NCBI GenBank assembly: GCA_937980205.1
Contig: CALJKW010000013.1
Coordinates: 155,681 to 219,680, forward strand
Length of the DNA stretch: 64,000 nucleotides
Reading direction: 5' to 3'
Source: an uncultured Myxococcales bacterium
GTDB taxonomy: Bacteria > Myxococcota > Myxococcia > Myxococcales > Myxococcaceae
Of the stretch, positions 46,646 through 55,419 are shown one piece after another. A program made the position numbers and the translations under genes. The notes beneath the pieces are model-generated. The model searched no databases. It saw only the letters and a list, made by a program, of their open reading frames with translations, and was not told where the DNA came from. Each line of letters starts with the position of its first letter. The stretch's first letter is position 1.

Positions 46646-48681
46646 GGAGCGGGGCAGCTGCAGCCGCGCTCGCGCCAGCGCGTGTCCTGCCACGACGAGA
46701 GCGCGAAGCCCCTGGTGTCGACGAGCACGCTGGCCGGGCTGTGACCGGCGCCGAGCTCGAGCAGCTTCTCGCGCGAGCCGTCCGACAGCTTCAGCCGCCA
46801 CAGCGCGCCGCCGCTGCTCGACAGCTCGGCCGTCGAGACGAGCAGGTCGCTGCCCTGAACGGCGATGCGGTACAGTGACAGGCCGGCGAGCTTGTCCGCC
46901 GCGAGCACGAGGGTCTTGAAGCCGTCGCCCGTCTTCCTGACTCGCTCCAGGCCACGCGCGGTGAGGAAGTAGACGTGGTTTCCGGCGACGCCGTAGCCGG
47001 GCTCGAAGGCGAAGTCCTCGGCGAGCACCACCGCGGCGCCGCCCCCCTTGGGCGCGCGCTTCAGCTTGCCGCTCGAGACGAAGTACACGTGGGTGTCGTC
47101 CAATCGCAGCTGGTTCGCTGCGGTGTCCGCGACGACGAGCTCGCTGGTGCCGCCCGCTTTCACGACACGCCGGACGCCGTCGGTCGCGAGGTAATAGACG
47201 TGCGTGGCGTCGAGCGCGGCAGCGGGCTCTTCGGCGGACCAGTAGCGAACGCCCGAGGCGACGGGCCGCTCGGCGTTGCCCTGCTTGTCGGTGGCCCGGA
47301 CGTCGCCGACGCTGGTCACGTAGTACACCGACTCGGTGTCGACGCCGGCGAGCGCGCTGGGCAGGTTGCCGGCCGGGAACACGAGGCCGCCGCCGCCGCT
47401 CTGCAGGTAGCGCGCGAGCACGCGCGTGCCCGTCATCGACTCGTAGAACACGCCCCACAGGTGCGCGCCGTCGACCGCGCCGGAGATCATGCCTCGCGAG
47501 AAGGTGGAGGTGGTCGGGCAGACGTTGCGCATGCACGCCATGGCCTCACCGGGGATGACCGGGCTCGTCCGGCCACAGCCGCACGTGGCGGTCGGGGTGG
47601 CCGTCGACTTCCACGCCAACGTCGTGTCGGTGCCGAGGTAGAAGCGCGTGGCGTCGATCGCGGCGTGGGTGTCGCCCATCGTGCGAGGCGCGGTCAGCAC
47701 GACGCCGGTCGCGTCGACGAGGGTGGCGCTCGTCGCGTCGGTCTTCACGCCGTAGAACGCGCCGCCGGCGCGCGTGAACTGGGTCGAGCCGGGGAGGTTC
47801 GCGACGGGCGTCGAGCGGTCGGGACCGTTGACGTGGATGACTGCGCCGTCGCTGCGCAGCGCGTAGACGTCGCTGCCATCGACGAGCAGCCTGTGGAAAG
47901 AGCCGGAGAGCGTGTCGTCGATCGCGATGCCGGTGAGCGGAATGCGGAAGATGCCGGCGTCGCACAGGAACCAGCTGTCCCCGCCGGCGATCACGACGTC
48001 GCGGATGACCGAGTCGGCCTGGTGAAGCAGCTGCTGCGTGGTCCCCGTGACCTTGACCGTGCCCCGATACAAGCGCGCTCCGCTGGTGAAGAGCAGCGTG
48101 TCGCCCGAGACGTCGAAGCGCCGCTCGCTCGGACTGCCGGCGCCGACGTTGGAGTCGACGAGCTCCTCGACGTCGCCGCCCGCGACGGGCACCCGCGAGA
48201 TGACGCCCCAGATCTCTCCTGCCCACGTCTTGCCGAAGTAGACGTTGCCGCCGCGCACGAGCACCGGCACTCCCGGGTCGATGGGGTTGCTGTCGTCGCG
48301 ATACAGCACGCGGCGCGCACCGGTGGCCTTCTCGATTCGAATGAGCGACCCGGTGTACTCGAGCGGCCCATCGAGCAGCGCGTAGAGGAAGTCTGCGTCC
48401 TGCGTGAGCTGGCGGACGCCGAACAGGCCGATGTTGCCGGTCGACGGAAGGCAGGTGCTCTGATCGCACGTGGCGTCGCCGTCGGCGGTCTGCATTGCGG
48501 CGCCGCCGCCGGGGCCGCCGGCGGTGCTGCCTCCGCCGGTGGCGTTGCCGCCTCCGTTGCTGGTGCCGCCGCCGGTGCCCTGCGTCGAGCCTCCGCCGGT
48601 GCCGCTGGGGAACTCCGTCTCTCGCGGAGCGTTGAAGCAACCCGTCGATGCGATGAGCAGCAGTGTCAGTGCGCGGTTCAT
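46642..48681 (-). CDS. Large lipoprotein with Gly-rich linker and beta-propeller-like repeats
   Basis: The product has 679 residues. RALTLLLIASTGCFNAP is a lipoprotein signal. Residues about 25-65 are a GGGST/GGGTS linker. The rest consists of repeated short strands around VY(Y/F/A)L, LDxTHVYYLAT and VAGNHVYFLTARGL, typical of the six- to eight-bladed propeller lipoproteins of myxobacteria. Near 485-515 lies a Cys-containing loop (CGCGRTSPVI, ACMRNVC). It is 31 bases downstream of the FecR anti-sigma gene and may be in the sigma operon. Confidence 0.85.
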   Translation of the reverse strand: MNRALTLLLIASTGCFNAPRETEFPSGTGGGSTQGTGGGTSNGGGNATGGGSTAGGPGGGAAMQTADGDATCDQSTCLPSTGNIGLFGVRQLTQDADFLYALLDGPLEYTGSLIRIEKATGARRVLYRDDSNPIDPGVPVLVRGGNVYFGKTWAGEIWGVISRVPVAGGDVEELVDSNVGAGSPSERRFDVSGDTLLFTSGARLYRGTVKVTGTTQQLLHQADSVIRDVVIAGGDSWFLCDAGIFRIPLTGIAIDDTLSGSFHRLLVDGSDVYALRSDGAVIHVNGPDRSTPVANLPGSTQFTRAGGAFYGVKTDATSATLVDATGVVLTAPRTMGDTHAAIDATRFYLGTDTTLAWKSTATPTATCGCGRTSPVIPGEAMACMRNVCPTTSTFSRGMISGAVDGAHLWGVFYESMTGTRVLARYLQSGGGGLVFPAGNLPSALAGVDTESVYYVTSVGDVRATDKQGNAERPVASGVRYWSAEEPAAALDATHVYYLATDGVRRVVKAGGTSELVVADTAANQLRLDDTHVYFVSSGKLKRAPKGGGAAVVLAEDFAFEPGYGVAGNHVYFLTARGLERVRKTGDGFKTLVLAADKLAGLSLYRIAVQGSDLLVSTAELSSSGGALWRLKLSDGSREKLLELGAGHSPASVLVDTRGFALSSWQDTRWRERGCSCPAP

Positions 48682-48712
48682 GGCCCGATGTGCGGAGACG
48701 TGGAAGAAAGCT

Positions 48713-49594
48713 TCAACGCGCGAGCGCGCGAACGCGAGGCACGCGCGGGTCAGAGGGGAAGCGCTCGATGAAGCGGCGGGCCTCGGCCTCGGCGGCGGCG
48801 CGGTCGCGCGCGGAGAGGTGACCCAGGATGAGGCCGATGCTGGCCTCGGGCGCGAGGACTCCGTCGGGGAAGCGGCGCTGGTGCTCGGCGAACCGCGCGA
48901 TGGCTTCGGCGGTGTCGCCGCGCTCGTGAGCTCCGAGCGCGAGCTCGTAGAGGGCGGTCTCGGCTTCGAGGCCGTCACCGGCGGCGAGCGTGGAGAGACA
49001 GTCTGCGGCGCCCGGAGCGCAGCTCTCGGTGCGCGCCTCGGACAGCTCGAGCTGCACCGGCGGCGGCGGCACCACGGTGAGGCCCTGGTTCGCCTTCAGC
49101 CGCTGCGTGGTGTCACCGTCGCGGACGACGGCTTCTCCCTCTTCGACGCGAATGGAGATGCCGTCGGAGGAGACGTCCATCGCCGCCTGGCCGCGCTGCA
49201 GCGTGACCTCGACGGAGCCGGCGCGGACCCTGAGCGCGCGGCGGGGCCTCAGGTCGACGTGGCCGCTGGTGATGGTGAGCGTGCGACCATCGAGCGTGGC
49301 GACGGCGCCGGGGCCGGCGACGTACTCCGGCGGGCGCAGCGTAGAGATGAGCGCGCCGGTCGTGACCGCGCCGACGAGGCACGCGGCGGCGAAGGCGAGG
49401 ACGAGGCGGGGAGCGCGGCTGGGCGCGTGCGCGCGCTCGGCGGCGGCGCGGAAGAGGGCGTCGCGCCTGGCGCGGGCGAGCGGCTTGGGGGCTTCGCGGT
49501 CGAGGAGCGTGAGCGCGTGGTGGACGACCTCGGGCGTCGAGGCGAGCTCGAGCAGCCTCCGCGGATCGTCGTCGAGGATGTCGGTGTCGCTCAT
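48713..49594 (-). CDS. FecR-domain anti-sigma-like membrane protein
   Basis: The product has 293 residues. The cytoplasmic N-terminus (about 65 residues) precedes one transmembrane helix (LVLAFAAACLVGAVTTGALI). The periplasmic part has a FecR domain (LTITSGHVDLRPRRALRVRA in parts, VEVTLQRGQAAMDVSSDG) and a C-terminal TPR-like region (ALYELALGAHERGDTAEAIA). The start overlaps the sigma factor stop (ATGA 49591-49594). By analogy with FecR-type systems it would hold or activate the sigma factor in response to an envelope signal. Confidence 0.88.
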   Translation of the reverse strand: MSDTDILDDDPRRLLELASTPEVVHHALTLLDREAPKPLARARRDALFRAAAERAHAPSRAPRLVLAFAAACLVGAVTTGALISTLRPPEYVAGPGAVATLDGRTLTITSGHVDLRPRRALRVRAGSVEVTLQRGQAAMDVSSDGISIRVEEGEAVVRDGDTTQRLKANQGLTVVPPPPVQLELSEARTESCAPGAADCLSTLAAGDGLEAETALYELALGAHERGDTAEAIARFAEHQRRFPDGVLAPEASIGLILGHLSARDRAAAEAEARRFIERFPSDPRVPRVRALAR

Positions 49595-50139
49595 GGCCGG
49601 CCCTCCTGCGTGAGGCGTTGCTCGAAGTCTTTTCGCGCGTGGTGCAGCCGGGTCCACACGGTCTTCAGCGGGATGCCGAGGGCCTCGGAGATCTCGGGGC
49701 CGGAGAGGCCCTCGAGCTCGAAGAGGATCAGCGCCTCGCGGCGCTTGCCGGAGAGCTGGTCGAGCGCGTGGTGGACCTGCTTGCGCGTCTCGGCGGCCTC
49801 GGCAGATTCGTGCGGGCCGCGGGCGTCGTCGGCGAGCTGCGAGGCCGAGTCGAGACCGAGGAAGCTGCGGACGCGGTGGCGCGTGCGCGCGGCGGCGGCG
49901 ACGCGGACGGCGACTCCGTAGAGCCAGGCCTTCGGCGACTGTGCGGTGAGGAGCTGGTCGGGGCGCCTGAGCGCGACGACGAAGACCTCCTGGAGGAGAT
50001 CGTCGACGTCGGCGCCGCGGAACGCGAGGCGCGAGAGCGCGCGGCGCAGCGGCTCGGCCATCTCGTCGTAGAGGGACTTGAGGTCCGAGACGTTCGTCGA
50101 CGCCGCGCTGGCGGAGGCGGAGAAGGCCGGGCTGGGCAT
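49591..50139 (-). CDS. ECF-type RNA polymerase sigma factor
   Basis: The product has 182 residues from the ATG at 50137-50139; a GTG four codons upstream is an alternative. Region 2 is LRRALSRLAFRGADVDDLLQ with VFVVALRRP and WLYGVAVRVA. Region 4 is ALDQLSGKRREALILFELEG and the helix-turn-helix SGPEISEALGIPLKTVWTRL. No region 1.1 or 3. It directs RNA polymerase to a small regulon. TAGACC (50153-50158 complement) lies 13 bases upstream. It is translationally coupled to the FecR anti-sigma gene. Confidence 0.92.
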   Translation of the reverse strand: MPSPAFSASASAASTNVSDLKSLYDEMAEPLRRALSRLAFRGADVDDLLQEVFVVALRRPDQLLTAQSPKAWLYGVAVRVAAAARTRHRVRSFLGLDSASQLADDARGPHESAEAAETRKQVHHALDQLSGKRREALILFELEGLSGPEISEALGIPLKTVWTRLHHARKDFEQRLTQEGRP

Positions 50140-50180
50140 CGCGGATTCCACGGGTCTAGCCCCATGTATGGGAAGCCCCG

Positions 50181-51398
50181 TCAAAGCTTCAACCCGAGGC
50201 CCGCCTGGGCGGTGAACGACCAGACGGGCAGCACCATGAACTCGGGAGCGCCGGAAACGGTGAGGACTTCCGGTTGGATGCGGGCCTGCGTGCCGATTCG
50301 CGCCACGGCGAAGAGCGGGCCGATGAGCGGCTGCCGCCAGTCGACGGTGAGGAAGAAGGCGCCGGAGATGAGGAGCCGGGAGGTGTCTGCGACGCTGGCG
50401 GGGAGGAAGACGAGGCGGCCTCCGGCGGTGGCGTGGAGGTTGGAGACGAGCTGTCTGCGGACGGACAGGCCGACGGCGTAGTGCTGGAGGGTGATGGTGC
50501 CGCGGCTGGTCAACAGCGTCCGCGGAGAGTCGAAGGTGCCGTCGAGGGCGAGGCCCCAGGAAGGCAAGAACGACCAGTCGACGACGGCAGTGACGTGAGC
50601 GGCGGGGCGCGCGAGGTCGAGAGAGATTCCAGCGAGGGCAAAGACCGCAAAGCGAGAGTCGACGTCCCCCTCTCTCCCCGTAGGGGATAGGGGGCTGTCG
50701 GAGGAAGAAGGAAGGTCAGCTGGAGGAGAAACGCCGGCGGAGGAAGAGGAACCTGAAGAAGCAGTCGGGCCAGAAGAGGCAGTCGGCGGAGCCGTAGTCG
50801 GTGGAGCAGCAGCAGTCGGCGGAGCAGCAGTCGGCGGAGCAGCAGCAGTCGGCGGCGCAGCAGTCGGTGGCGCAGCAGTCGGTGTCGCAGCAGTCGGTGG
50901 CGCAGCAGTCGGTGGCGCAGCAGTCGGTGGCGCAGCAGTCGGTGGCGCAGCAGTCGGTGGCGCAGCAGGCTGTGGTGCAGCAACCGGGGGCGTTTCCACC
51001 GGTGGCGAAGTGGCAGGCGCGGGCGGCGCAGCCGCATTGCCGGGCGGCGAGGCACCGGGCGGGGAAACGCCAGCGGGAGGAGCAGCGTCCGGAAACTGAG
51101 CCACGAGCCACGTGCGAGCGAGCAGCACGACGGTGCGCGGCAGCACGGGGCAATCGCGCGGCGAAGGACGCAGAGTCCGCCACCCGAGCTCGCGGCCAGC
51201 GGGATCAATCAACCGCACGACGAGGGCATCGCGAACGCGAGCGACGACGAGCCGATGGCCGGCGGCCGGATCGACGACGAGCCGCTGCTCCGCAGCAGCG
51301 GCGGGCAACCGAGCTCCCAGCTCACAGGGGACATCAGCGCCGACATCGACCCGCAGAGCCGGCAGGGCAGCGACGGCAATGAGGAGCCAGGAGCCCAA
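50181..51398 (-). CDS. Exported protein with Ala-Pro-Pro-Thr repeat linker and C-terminal barrel-like domain
   Basis: The product has about 405 residues from the TTG at 51396-51398, which begins the signal-like LGSWLLIAVAALPALRVDVG; a GTG at 51509 would add 37 residues. Residues about 20-120 form a small domain (RLVVDPAAGHRLVVARVRDA). About 130-230 is a low-complexity tract with about ten APPTA units encoded by 15-bp DNA repeats. The C-terminal 150 residues alternate amphipathic strands and end SFTAQAGLGLKL, like an outer-membrane barrel. It is 41 bases upstream of the sigma gene on the same strand and may belong to its operon. Confidence 0.7.
   Translation of the reverse strand: MGSWLLIAVAALPALRVDVGADVPCELGARLPAAAAEQRLVVDPAAGHRLVVARVRDALVVRLIDPAGRELGWRTLRPSPRDCPVLPRTVVLLARTWLVAQFPDAAPPAGVSPPGASPPGNAAAPPAPATSPPVETPPVAAPQPAAPPTAAPPTAAPPTAAPPTAAPPTAATPTAAPPTAAPPTAAAPPTAAPPTAAAPPTTAPPTASSGPTASSGSSSSAGVSPPADLPSSSDSPLSPTGREGDVDSRFAVFALAGISLDLARPAAHVTAVVDWSFLPSWGLALDGTFDSPRTLLTSRGTITLQHYAVGLSVRRQLVSNLHATAGGRLVFLPASVADTSRLLISGAFFLTVDWRQPLIGPLFAVARIGTQARIQPEVLTVSGAPEFMVLPVWSFTAQAGLGLKL
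50796..50985. repeat. 15-bp tandem repeat (cagcagtcggtggcg) within a coding region
   Basis: About ten head-to-tail copies, the central ones nearly identical (gcagcagtcggtggc), encode Ala-Pro-Pro-Thr-Ala on the minus strand. The unit is a multiple of three, so copy-number changes keep the frame. There are no spacers, so it is not a CRISPR array. Confidence 0.85.
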
Positions 51399-51643
51399 CA
51401 GCGGGCCGCTGTACTCCGAATCGAAACGAACCGCAGCGGGGCTCGCAGCACGAGGGGAGGAAGAGTGCTCGAACCGGCTCGTCGTGCCGAGCCCTCCGCC
51501 GGCGCGCACGAAACGCGCGCTGTTCCCTCGAAGCCGAACCGAGGGGCTGCCTCAATCCAAGCCGGGACCACCCGAACGCAAAACACGCCAGAGCACCCAA
51601 CCCGCCGACACCGAACGCAGCGGCGACAGGGCGGGTCCCCGCC

Positions 51644-53404
51644 TCAAGCCGCCTCCAACGCAGCCGCACGAACGGCCGCTTCGCGGGAAACCTCGCCCCC
51701 GCCGAGGAATCGCCCGTGGCCAACGTCGCGCAGCTCCCCACGCTCAGCGGACACGCGACCATTCACGAGCACGTAAGGCACGGCGGCAGGGTTCCGGCGC
51801 ACGAGCCGCATCCATCCACCGAACTCCGGCATCGTGCCCTCGTGAATTCCATCCAGCGACTCATCGAGAGCGGCGGGATCCACCACCGCGACATCAGCCC
51901 TACACCCCACAGCCAGCCGCCCGGCGTCGAGCCCGTAGAAGTCGGCGATCTCCCCGGTGAGCCGGTGCACCGCCCGCTCCACCGGGATGAAGCCGTCGTG
52001 CGACGCCAGCCGCAGCATCAGCAGCGGAAAATTGTAGAACGCCATGTTCCGCAGGTGCGCGCCTGCATCGGAGAACCCCGGCGAGGTATCCGGGTGCGCG
52101 AGGATCTCCTTCACCGCGTGAGGCCGGTCGTTCCCGATCACGGTCCGCCACCGCAGCGCATCCCCGTGCTCCGCGCACAGATCCAGGAACACCTCCACCA
52201 CGTCGCGCCCGCGACGCGCCGCGATCTCGTGAAACGAAAGCCCGACCAGCGACGCATCCGGCGCCGAGACCACCCGGCTCTGCCGGAAGTCCCGATGAAA
52301 CACCTTCGGCGCGAACACGCTCGTCCACTGCCGGCGGAACCAGCGCCGATACGACGGCGTCAGCAGCAGCTCGCGGCGCGCCGCCGCCTCCTCGAGGTGC
52401 AGCGCCGCGGTCCCGGCTCCGAGCTCCTCGAACACCGGCGCATCCAGCCCATCCACGAACAAGTCGAACTGCATCGGCAGCGCCTGAAACCTCACGTCAC
52501 CACCGAGCACGCGATTGACGAGTCGGGTGAACAGGCCCAGCGCCTTGTAGATGAGCCGGTTCGAGCGCACGTCGACCATCGACACCAGCGACGTCCGCAG
52601 CGCGCGCCGGAACCACCACCCGGCGCTCTCGAAGAAGAACAGGAACGTGTCGTACTTGGCGCTGATGTTCGGGATGCCCTGCAGCACGCGGCCGCGCTCC
52701 CGCACCACCGAGACCAGCGATCGGATCTCCTCCCACCGCGCGAACGTCGACGGCAGCGGCTTCGATCGAAACCGCGTGCCGCCGAGCTTGTCCCACCGGT
52801 TCGTATTGCACGACAGGCCGAGGAACCCGGCGTCGAGCCCCTCCGAGAGCCACGCCTTCATCCGAGCCAGCTCGTCGGACGTCGGCTCCTCGCCCTCGGT
52901 CACCGATCTCTCCAGCCCCATCGCCGCGCAGCGCAGATCGCTGTGCCCCATGAAGCAGGCCACGTTCGGCCCGAGCGGCAGCGTCGAGAGGTGCTCCCGG
53001 TACTCCCGCGGCGTCCTCCACGTCTTGCGCTGCTCGAACAGCGGCAGTACGTGCTCCCGCGGCATCGCCTCGACGCGCGTGTACATGTCCGCGATGTCGA
53101 GCGGCTCGGAGAGCACGGCGCCGAGCGAGCAGCTCCCCATGAACGTCGTCGTCACGCCGTGGATCAGCGACTCCGACAGCGCCGGCGCGGCCTCGACCTC
53201 GGCGTCGTAGTGCGTGTGCACGTCGAGAAAGCCCGGCATCACCCAGAGCCCGCGGGCATCGACGACCCGCTCGGCCTCGAAGGGCCCCTCGCCGATGGCC
53301 GCCACGACGCCGTCCTTCACCGCCACGCTCGCCTCGCGCCGCGGAGCTCCCGTTCCGTCGAACACCGTGCCACCGTTCAGCGCGAGGTCGTATCTCATGA
53401 ACAT
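51644..53404 (-). CDS. N-acyl-D-amino-acid deacylase-like amidohydrolase
   Basis: The product has 586 residues from the ATG at 53402-53404 (a second ATG two codons on). The metal motif is PGFLDVHTHYD (HxH), the N-terminal strand DLALNGGTVFDGTG and the late PGFSDAGAHLRNMAF segment with the metal Asp, then GRLAVGCRADVAVVDP. Length and motifs fit the D-aminoacylase/dihydroorotase-like group, which removes acyl groups from N-acyl-D-amino acids. No signal peptide is seen. A TetR gene ends six bases upstream, and a 24-bp palindrome spans their junction and includes this start codon. Confidence 0.88.
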   Translation of the reverse strand: MFMRYDLALNGGTVFDGTGAPRREASVAVKDGVVAAIGEGPFEAERVVDARGLWVMPGFLDVHTHYDAEVEAAPALSESLIHGVTTTFMGSCSLGAVLSEPLDIADMYTRVEAMPREHVLPLFEQRKTWRTPREYREHLSTLPLGPNVACFMGHSDLRCAAMGLERSVTEGEEPTSDELARMKAWLSEGLDAGFLGLSCNTNRWDKLGGTRFRSKPLPSTFARWEEIRSLVSVVRERGRVLQGIPNISAKYDTFLFFFESAGWWFRRALRTSLVSMVDVRSNRLIYKALGLFTRLVNRVLGGDVRFQALPMQFDLFVDGLDAPVFEELGAGTAALHLEEAAARRELLLTPSYRRWFRRQWTSVFAPKVFHRDFRQSRVVSAPDASLVGLSFHEIAARRGRDVVEVFLDLCAEHGDALRWRTVIGNDRPHAVKEILAHPDTSPGFSDAGAHLRNMAFYNFPLLMLRLASHDGFIPVERAVHRLTGEIADFYGLDAGRLAVGCRADVAVVDPAALDESLDGIHEGTMPEFGGWMRLVRRNPAAVPYVLVNGRVSAERGELRDVGHGRFLGGGEVSREAAVRAAALEAA

Positions 53405-53422
53405 GAGTCATTACTCATGTTC
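53399..53422. promoter_or_regulatory. GAACATGAGT-CATT-ACTCATGTTC palindrome (candidate TetR operator)
   Basis: Perfect 10-bp arms with a 4-base spacer, covering the TAA stop of the TetR gene (53411-53413) and the first ATG of the amidohydrolase gene (53402-53404). A repressor bound here would block the amidohydrolase and cut its expression off from the TetR transcript. Confidence 0.6.
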
Positions 53423-54037
53423 GGCCCGTGAGATCAAATCGGCCGCGTACGAGCGCAGCATCGCCTTCAGCTCCACGAGCAGCAGCCGGTCCTGGGTGGC
53501 CAGCCAGTGCATCAGCACGCCGTCACTCGCTTCGACGGCCGCGCGCGCGATGGCGCCCGCCCGCCGGCGGGACACGCGCGGCATTCTGCGGCGCACCAGC
53601 GCGGAGAGCGCCTCGGCCACGATCTCGTTGTTCTTCGCCGACAGCTCGCCGAACTGGGCCTCGCTGCGCAGCGCGCGCAGCAGCGGTGCCAGCCCCGGAA
53701 CCTGCAGGTACGCCTTCGCCAGCGCGTCGACGATCCGGCCGACCTGGACCTCGAGCGGCTGCTCGTCCTCCGACGGAGCGAGCAGCGGCCACAGCGCCTG
53801 GTCGAACTTCTCCAGCTGCGACTGCATCAGCGCCTTCAGCACCGCGTCGCGGTTCGGGAAGAACTGGTACAGCGTTCCGACCGGCAACCCGGCCTGCTCT
53901 GCGATCGCGTTCGTGTTCGCCGCCGCGACCCCGCCGCGCTCGACGAGCTTCGCCGCGGCCGAGAGGATGCGCGCCACCCGCTCGCGGCTGCGCGCCTGCT
54001 GCGGCTCACGTCGCGGCGCGAGCTTCGCGCGGCCCAT
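53411..54037 (-). CDS. TetR-family transcriptional regulator
   Basis: The product has 208 residues. Helix-turn-helix: ANTNAIAEQAGLPVGTLYQF (about 42-61), after a basic Arg-rich start. The C-terminal ligand domain is of the common tetracycline-repressor-like C type (YLQVPGLAPLLRALRSEAQF). It starts three bases after the PEGA gene stop and ends six bases before the amidohydrolase start, so the three may be co-transcribed. The palindrome at its stop codon is the best candidate operator. Confidence 0.9.
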   Translation of the reverse strand: MGRAKLAPRREPQQARSRERVARILSAAAKLVERGGVAAANTNAIAEQAGLPVGTLYQFFPNRDAVLKALMQSQLEKFDQALWPLLAPSEDEQPLEVQVGRIVDALAKAYLQVPGLAPLLRALRSEAQFGELSAKNNEIVAEALSALVRRRMPRVSRRRAGAIARAAVEASDGVLMHWLATQDRLLLVELKAMLRSYAADLISRAEHE

Positions 54038-54040
54038 TCG

Positions 54041-55399
54041 TCAGAACGAGCCGGAGAGCGCCGCGCCGCCGCCGTTCGGCCCCACCAGCGGCTGCAGCGA
54101 CACCTTCACGTCCGCCGACTTGTACATGTCGTACTTGCCGGGGTCGTCGCTGAGCAGCCGCAGCACCGCTGCAGTGATGCCGAAGACCGCACCCACGCCG
54201 ATGCCCACGTACCCCAGCATGCGCGACGTCTCGATCTCCGCCTTCAGCCGGTTCGCGTCCTCGCGGTGATTGCCGTCGGCGTCGCTCTCGATGCCGCTCA
54301 AGATCTTCCGCCGCGCGTAGAGGAACGTGCCCTTCGTGTCCTCGCTGCCGTACTTCTGCTGGGCGACCACGCCCATCACGATCCCGGCAGCCACGCCCGC
54401 AACCGCGAGAATCGCTGAGCCGTACATCGCCACGCGCAGCGCGCTCTGCTTCGACTTGTACGCGTTGATGAAGTCGGGGCTCGGCACCAGGCGCACGTCC
54501 TCCTGGACCAGCTCGTCCGGCTTCACGCGCACTTCCTTCTGCCAGCTCACGAAGCCGTTCTTCTCGACGACGACGTAGTGGGGCCCCCCGGCGACGGTGG
54601 TCTGCCCGATGGGCGTCGTGCCGACCACGACGTCGTCGATCTTCACCGTCGCTCCGGACTCGCTGCTCGCGATGACGAGCGAGCCGGACCGGGCCTTCAG
54701 CGGCGCGTTCACCAGCTTCGTCACCGACGGAGAGATGCGCGTCATCAGCTCGGCCTCCGTGGCCCCCTGCACCACGTCGCTCGCGATGCGCTCGCCCTTC
54801 TTCTGGTCGATCAGCACCACCTCCAGCACGGTCGTCGCGCCCTTTTCGCGCGCGAGCTTCGTCACCTTGCCGGTCACCACGTAGTCGAAGCCGAGCGACA
54901 CCACCGTCTGTCCGCGGCAGCTGTCGTCGGGACAGCCGAGCAGCTGCGCCTGGCGCTCGAGCGACAGCATCTGCCGGATCTGATCCGTCGTCGTCACCTG
55001 GAACGCGCCGAGCCGCTGCAGCTCGTTCGCGATGACGCCCGCCAGCGCGTTCGCGACCGGCTGCAGCTCCGGCGGAGACGCCGAGAAGTCCACGACGCCG
55101 ACGCGAGGCTGCGACGTTGACTCCGCAGCGGCCGGCGGCGCCACCGGCACCGGCGGAGCCTCGGCCTTCTTCGCGGGCGCAGGAGGAGGCAGCGTCACCG
55201 GCGCCACCGGAGGAGTCGTCGCGGCCTCGGGCGCGGGGGTCGGCGCCGGCTCCGGAGCAGGTGCAGGTGCAGGAGCAGGCTCGGGTGCCGGCGTCGCCGG
55301 TGCCGTCGCCGGCGGCTGCCCCTTCTTCGGCGTTCCTTTGGGTTTCCCTTTCGACGGAGCAGCAGCAGCCAACGCGAGCGCAAGCGCGATTGCGAGCAT
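54041..55399 (-). CDS. Exported PEGA-domain protein with Pro/Ala linker and two late membrane helices
   Basis: The product has 452 residues. AIALALALAAAAPSKGK is a signal peptide, followed by a long Pro/Ala/Glu linker (about 20-95). Residues 100-235 resemble a curli-assembly CsgG/TolB-like nucleotide-free domain (RVGVVDFSASPPELQPVANA, ELQRLGAFQVTTTDQI, GFDYVVTGKVTKL). A PEGA domain follows (SSESGATVKIDDVVVGTTPI, GGPHYVVVEKNGFVSWQKEV). Two hydrophobic helices lie near 345-365 and 400-420. Two further cysteines (CPDDSCRG) may be disulfide bonded. It is upstream of the TetR gene. Confidence 0.87.
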   Translation of the reverse strand: MLAIALALALAAAAPSKGKPKGTPKKGQPPATAPATPAPEPAPAPAPAPEPAPTPAPEAATTPPVAPVTLPPPAPAKKAEAPPVPVAPPAAAESTSQPRVGVVDFSASPPELQPVANALAGVIANELQRLGAFQVTTTDQIRQMLSLERQAQLLGCPDDSCRGQTVVSLGFDYVVTGKVTKLAREKGATTVLEVVLIDQKKGERIASDVVQGATEAELMTRISPSVTKLVNAPLKARSGSLVIASSESGATVKIDDVVVGTTPIGQTTVAGGPHYVVVEKNGFVSWQKEVRVKPDELVQEDVRLVPSPDFINAYKSKQSALRVAMYGSAILAVAGVAAGIVMGVVAQQKYGSEDTKGTFLYARRKILSGIESDADGNHREDANRLKAEIETSRMLGYVGIGVGAVFGITAAVLRLLSDDPGKYDMYKSADVKVSLQPLVGPNGGGAALSGSF

Positions 55400-55419
55400 T
55401 GCGCCGCAGCATACCCGCT

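Noticed and set aside
50796..50985. CRISPR-like array of short repeats
   Set aside because: The 15-bp units are directly adjacent without spacers and lie in frame in a gene as Ala-Pro-Pro-Thr-Ala repeats.
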